This document shows, piece by piece, positions 61,995 through 64,000 of a stretch of 64,000 nucleotides of DNA. The DNA is from Oscillospiraceae bacterium (lineage in GTDB: Bacteria > Bacillota > Clostridia > Oscillospirales > Oscillospiraceae). Both the position numbers and the translations under genes were made by a program. The notes below the pieces were generated by a model. That model was not told the origin of the DNA. It saw nothing but the letters and a program-made list of their open reading frames with translations, and did no database searches. Position 1 is the stretch's first letter; each line of letters begins with the position of its first letter. Where the stretch lies: NCBI GenBank assembly GCA_902787755.1, contig CADAHL010000010.1, positions 41,788-105,787 of the forward strand, in the 5' to 3' direction.

Positions 61995-63392
61995 ATGCGC
62001 TATGAAAACGACAGAATGACCGATATCCGTATCGCCTATATCGGCGGCGGGTCCCGGGCCTGGGCCTGGACCTTTATGACGGATCTTGCCATGGACCCGT
62101 CTCTCAGCGGGACCATCCGCCTCTATGACATCAACGAGCAGGCCGCCCGGAACAATGAGATCATCGGCAACCGCCTGAAGGCCCGGGACGACGTGCCAGG
62201 CAAGTGGGACTACCGCACCTTCACCGATCTGGACGAGGCTCTGGACGGGGCGGATTTCGTGGTCATCTCCATCCTGCCCGGCACCTTCGACGAGATGGAG
62301 TCGGACGTGCATCTGCCCGAGCGCCTGGGCATCTACCAGTCCGTGGGCGACACCGCTGGCCCCGGCGGCATTCTCCGGGCCCTGCGCACCATTCCCCTCT
62401 ACGTGGACTTCGCCCGGGCGATCCGGCACTGCTGCCCCGACGCCTGGGTCATCAACTACACCAATCCCATGGCCCTGTGTGTGCGCACGCTCTATGAGAC
62501 CTTCCCCGGGATCAAGGCTTTCGGCTGCTGCCACGAGGTCTTCAACACCCAGAACGTGCTCCGGGACCTGCTGCAGCTGTCCTGCGGCCTTTCCGGGATC
62601 CATCGCCGGGAGATCCTGGTAAACGTACTGGGATTGAACCACTTCACCTGGTTCGACAGCGCCTCCTACAAGGGCATCGACCTGTTCCCCATCTACCGGA
62701 AGTACATCGATGAACACTTTGAGGAGGGCTACAACGATCCCGAGAAGCCCTGGACCGAAAGCACTTTCAACTGCGCCCACCGGGTGAAGTTCGATCTGTT
62801 CCGGCGCTACGGTCTCATTGCCGCCGCCGGGGACCGGCATCTGGCCGAGTTCATGCCCGGCGAGATCTATCTGAAGGACCCTGAGACCATCCGCTCCTGG
62901 AAGTTCTCCCTGACGCCGGTGTCCTGGCGGAAGGCGGATCTGGTGCAGCGGCTGGAGCGCAGCGGGCGTCTGGTCCGGGGCGAGGAGGAGATCTCCCTGA
63001 CTCCCACCGGCGAGGAGGGCATCCTGCTGATCCGGGCCCTGTGCGGTCTGGACCGTCTGGTCAGCAATGTGAACATCCCCAACCGCGCCCTGCAGATCGC
63101 GAATCTCCCGGCCCAGACCGTGGTGGAGACCAACGCCGTGTTCTCCCGGGATGCGGTGCGGCCCATTGCGGCGGGCTCCCTGCCCGAGAACGTGCACGGG
63201 CTTATGCGGCCCCACGTGGAAAATCAGGACCGGGTGCTCAAAGCCGCTCTCACCTGCGACCGGAACCTGGTCTACGAGGCCTTTCTCACCGATCCCCTGG
63301 TACAGGGTCGGGCCACGGAGGCCCAGGTTCGGCAGCTGGTGGACGATATGATCGCCAATACCGCCCGGTATCTGCCCGCGGGCTGGAAGTAA
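61995..63392 (+). CDS. GH4 family glycosidase (NAD+/Mn2+-dependent), CHE subgroup
   Basis: A 465-residue enzyme of the GH4 oxidative-elimination family. The N-terminal NAD fold has IAYIGGGSRAWAWTFM and RLYDINEQAARNNE, then FVVISILPGTFDEM and INYTNPMALC. The metal-cysteine motif is GCCHEVFN and the later metal histidine region is LNHFTWF. CHE-type motifs occur in alpha-glucuronidase or galacturonide-type enzymes rather than the CN(V/I)P phospho-glycosidases. The exact sugar is inferred only. ATG 61995 is backed by its promoter; GNAT follows after 22 bp. Confidence 0.9.
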   Translation: MRYENDRMTDIRIAYIGGGSRAWAWTFMTDLAMDPSLSGTIRLYDINEQAARNNEIIGNRLKARDDVPGKWDYRTFTDLDEALDGADFVVISILPGTFDEMESDVHLPERLGIYQSVGDTAGPGGILRALRTIPLYVDFARAIRHCCPDAWVINYTNPMALCVRTLYETFPGIKAFGCCHEVFNTQNVLRDLLQLSCGLSGIHRREILVNVLGLNHFTWFDSASYKGIDLFPIYRKYIDEHFEEGYNDPEKPWTESTFNCAHRVKFDLFRRYGLIAAAGDRHLAEFMPGEIYLKDPETIRSWKFSLTPVSWRKADLVQRLERSGRLVRGEEEISLTPTGEEGILLIRALCGLDRLVSNVNIPNRALQIANLPAQTVVETNAVFSRDAVRPIAAGSLPENVHGLMRPHVENQDRVLKAALTCDRNLVYEAFLTDPLVQGRATEAQVRQLVDDMIANTARYLPAGWK

Positions 63393-63414
63393 CCCCGGCA
63401 GGAAGGAGCGCACC

Positions 63415-63903
63415 ATGGACGTTCTGATCAAGCCCATGGAGACCGAGGAGGAGATCCGTGGCAAGGCCCGGGTCCACTGGCAGGCCTGGCACGAGGCCTA
63501 CACGGGTCTCATCCGCCAGGACTTTCTGGACCAATGGACCCTGGAGGCCTGTACCCGCCGGGCCTTTCGCTGGACCGACGGCACTCTGGTGGCCAAGGAC
63601 GGCGACCGGGTGGTGGGCTTTATCTGCACCGGTGATCGGGGCCAGGAGGCGCCGGGCGTCGGGGAGGTCTTCGCCCTGTACGTGCTGGCGGAGTACTACG
63701 GCAGCGGTCTGGGTCAAAGGCTGATGCAGGCGGGGCTGGAGGCTCTGGGGGATTATCCGGAAATCTGCCTCTGGGTGCTGAAGGGCAACGCCCGGGCCAT
63801 CCGCTTCTATGAAAAATGCGGCTTTCGCTTTGACGGCAGCGAGACGGTCAGCCCCGCCCACGGCAGCGCGGAGCTGCGCATGGTGCTGGAGCGCCGGCCA
63901 TAA
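63415..63903 (+). CDS. GNAT family N-acetyltransferase
   Basis: A 162-residue acetyl-CoA-dependent acetyltransferase. The acetyl-CoA motif is VLAEYYGSGLGQRLMQAGLEAL (core GSGLGQ), with LWVLKGNARAIRFYEKCGF as motif B. AAGGAGCGCACC precedes ATG 63415. It is probably co-transcribed with GH4. Acceptor not predictable. Confidence 0.92.
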   Translation: MDVLIKPMETEEEIRGKARVHWQAWHEAYTGLIRQDFLDQWTLEACTRRAFRWTDGTLVAKDGDRVVGFICTGDRGQEAPGVGEVFALYVLAEYYGSGLGQRLMQAGLEALGDYPEICLWVLKGNARAIRFYEKCGFRFDGSETVSPAHGSAELRMVLERRP

Positions 63904-63905
63904 AA

Positions 63906-63952
63906 AGGCGTTGTCTCAAAATAGCTAAAGAGGCTATTGAGAGGCAACGCCT
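63906..63952 (+). terminator. Intrinsic terminator after the GNAT gene
   Basis: Long stem AGGCGTTGtCTCAAaATAGC/GCTATTGAGaGGCAACGCCT with a 7-base loop and CTTTCATT, just after the stop. The last 48 bases of the window hold no feature that I can support. Confidence 0.82.
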
Positions 63953-64000
63953 CTTTCATTTGGCAAAGATTGTGGAAAAAGGCGGCCTGTTCAAGCCCTG

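Overview
The window is GC-rich, densely coded DNA from a strictly anaerobic Firmicute, most likely a gut Oscillospiraceae-type Clostridium. The evidence is a Trp T-box with ABC transporter, an RNF-type operon in Clostridial order (C-D-G-E-A), an anaerobic class III ribonucleotide reductase, a membrane pyrophosphatase, Fe-S L-serine dehydratase, a 2-hydroxyacyl-CoA dehydratase pair, a domain-swapped GH3 enzyme and a YolD/Y-family polymerase pair. No rRNA, tRNA, CRISPR array, complete insertion sequence or prophage was seen.

Layout. 1-2.1 kb: truncated M20 dipeptidase, PlsY, RluA-type pseudouridine synthase. 2.2-5.4 kb: tryptophan T-box and a three-gene ABC importer. 5.5-9.7 kb: GPH-type symporter, an alpha/beta hydrolase-LytTR-DUF3021 operon, thioredoxin. 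9.9-12.1 kb: Rrf2 regulator, cysteine desulfurase and IscU-type scaffold. 12.3-15.2 kb: 2-hydroxyacyl-CoA dehydratase-like pair (second gene carries two frameshifts) and a tiny membrane protein. 15.3-21.7 kb: MATE exporter, small membrane protein, PrsW-type protease, large surface protein. 22.2-29.9 kb: an operon joining RnfCDGEA with EetA- and EetB-like proteins, ApbE and a duplicated PplA-like lipoprotein. 30.3-34.3 kb: PIG-L deacetylase with symporter, NUDIX hydrolase, and a divergent pair of tiny genes (ribbon-helix-helix protein and a 56-residue protein). 34.6-41.2 kb: GH3 enzyme, CHAP protein, GluQ, pyrophosphatase. 41.6-45.7 kb: nrdD, a separate glycyl-radical peptide and nrdG behind an NrdR-like promoter; PHP phosphatase. 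45.9-51 kb: membrane-anchored secreted protein, sdaAB-sdaAA, Y-family polymerase-YolD. 51-59.5 kb: beta-helix lipoprotein, SurE, M28 peptidase, SGNH hydrolase, and a transglutaminase-like/BMP-like fusion protein. 59.6-64 kb: gene-poor patch, orphan HypA, TatD, GH4, GNAT.

The most interesting system is the 22.2-29.9 kb operon. It combines RNF subunits with the accessory genes of flavin-based extracellular electron transfer (the Listeria FLEET set) and has no rnfB in the window. RnfG is doubled, and the lipoprotein is an internal duplication whose usual flavinylation motif is altered in both copies. A second point is the class III ribonucleotide reductase: the glycyl-radical tail is encoded as its own 58-codon gene with a strong ribosome binding site, between nrdD and nrdG. 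All family calls come from reading the sequence; no database search was run.
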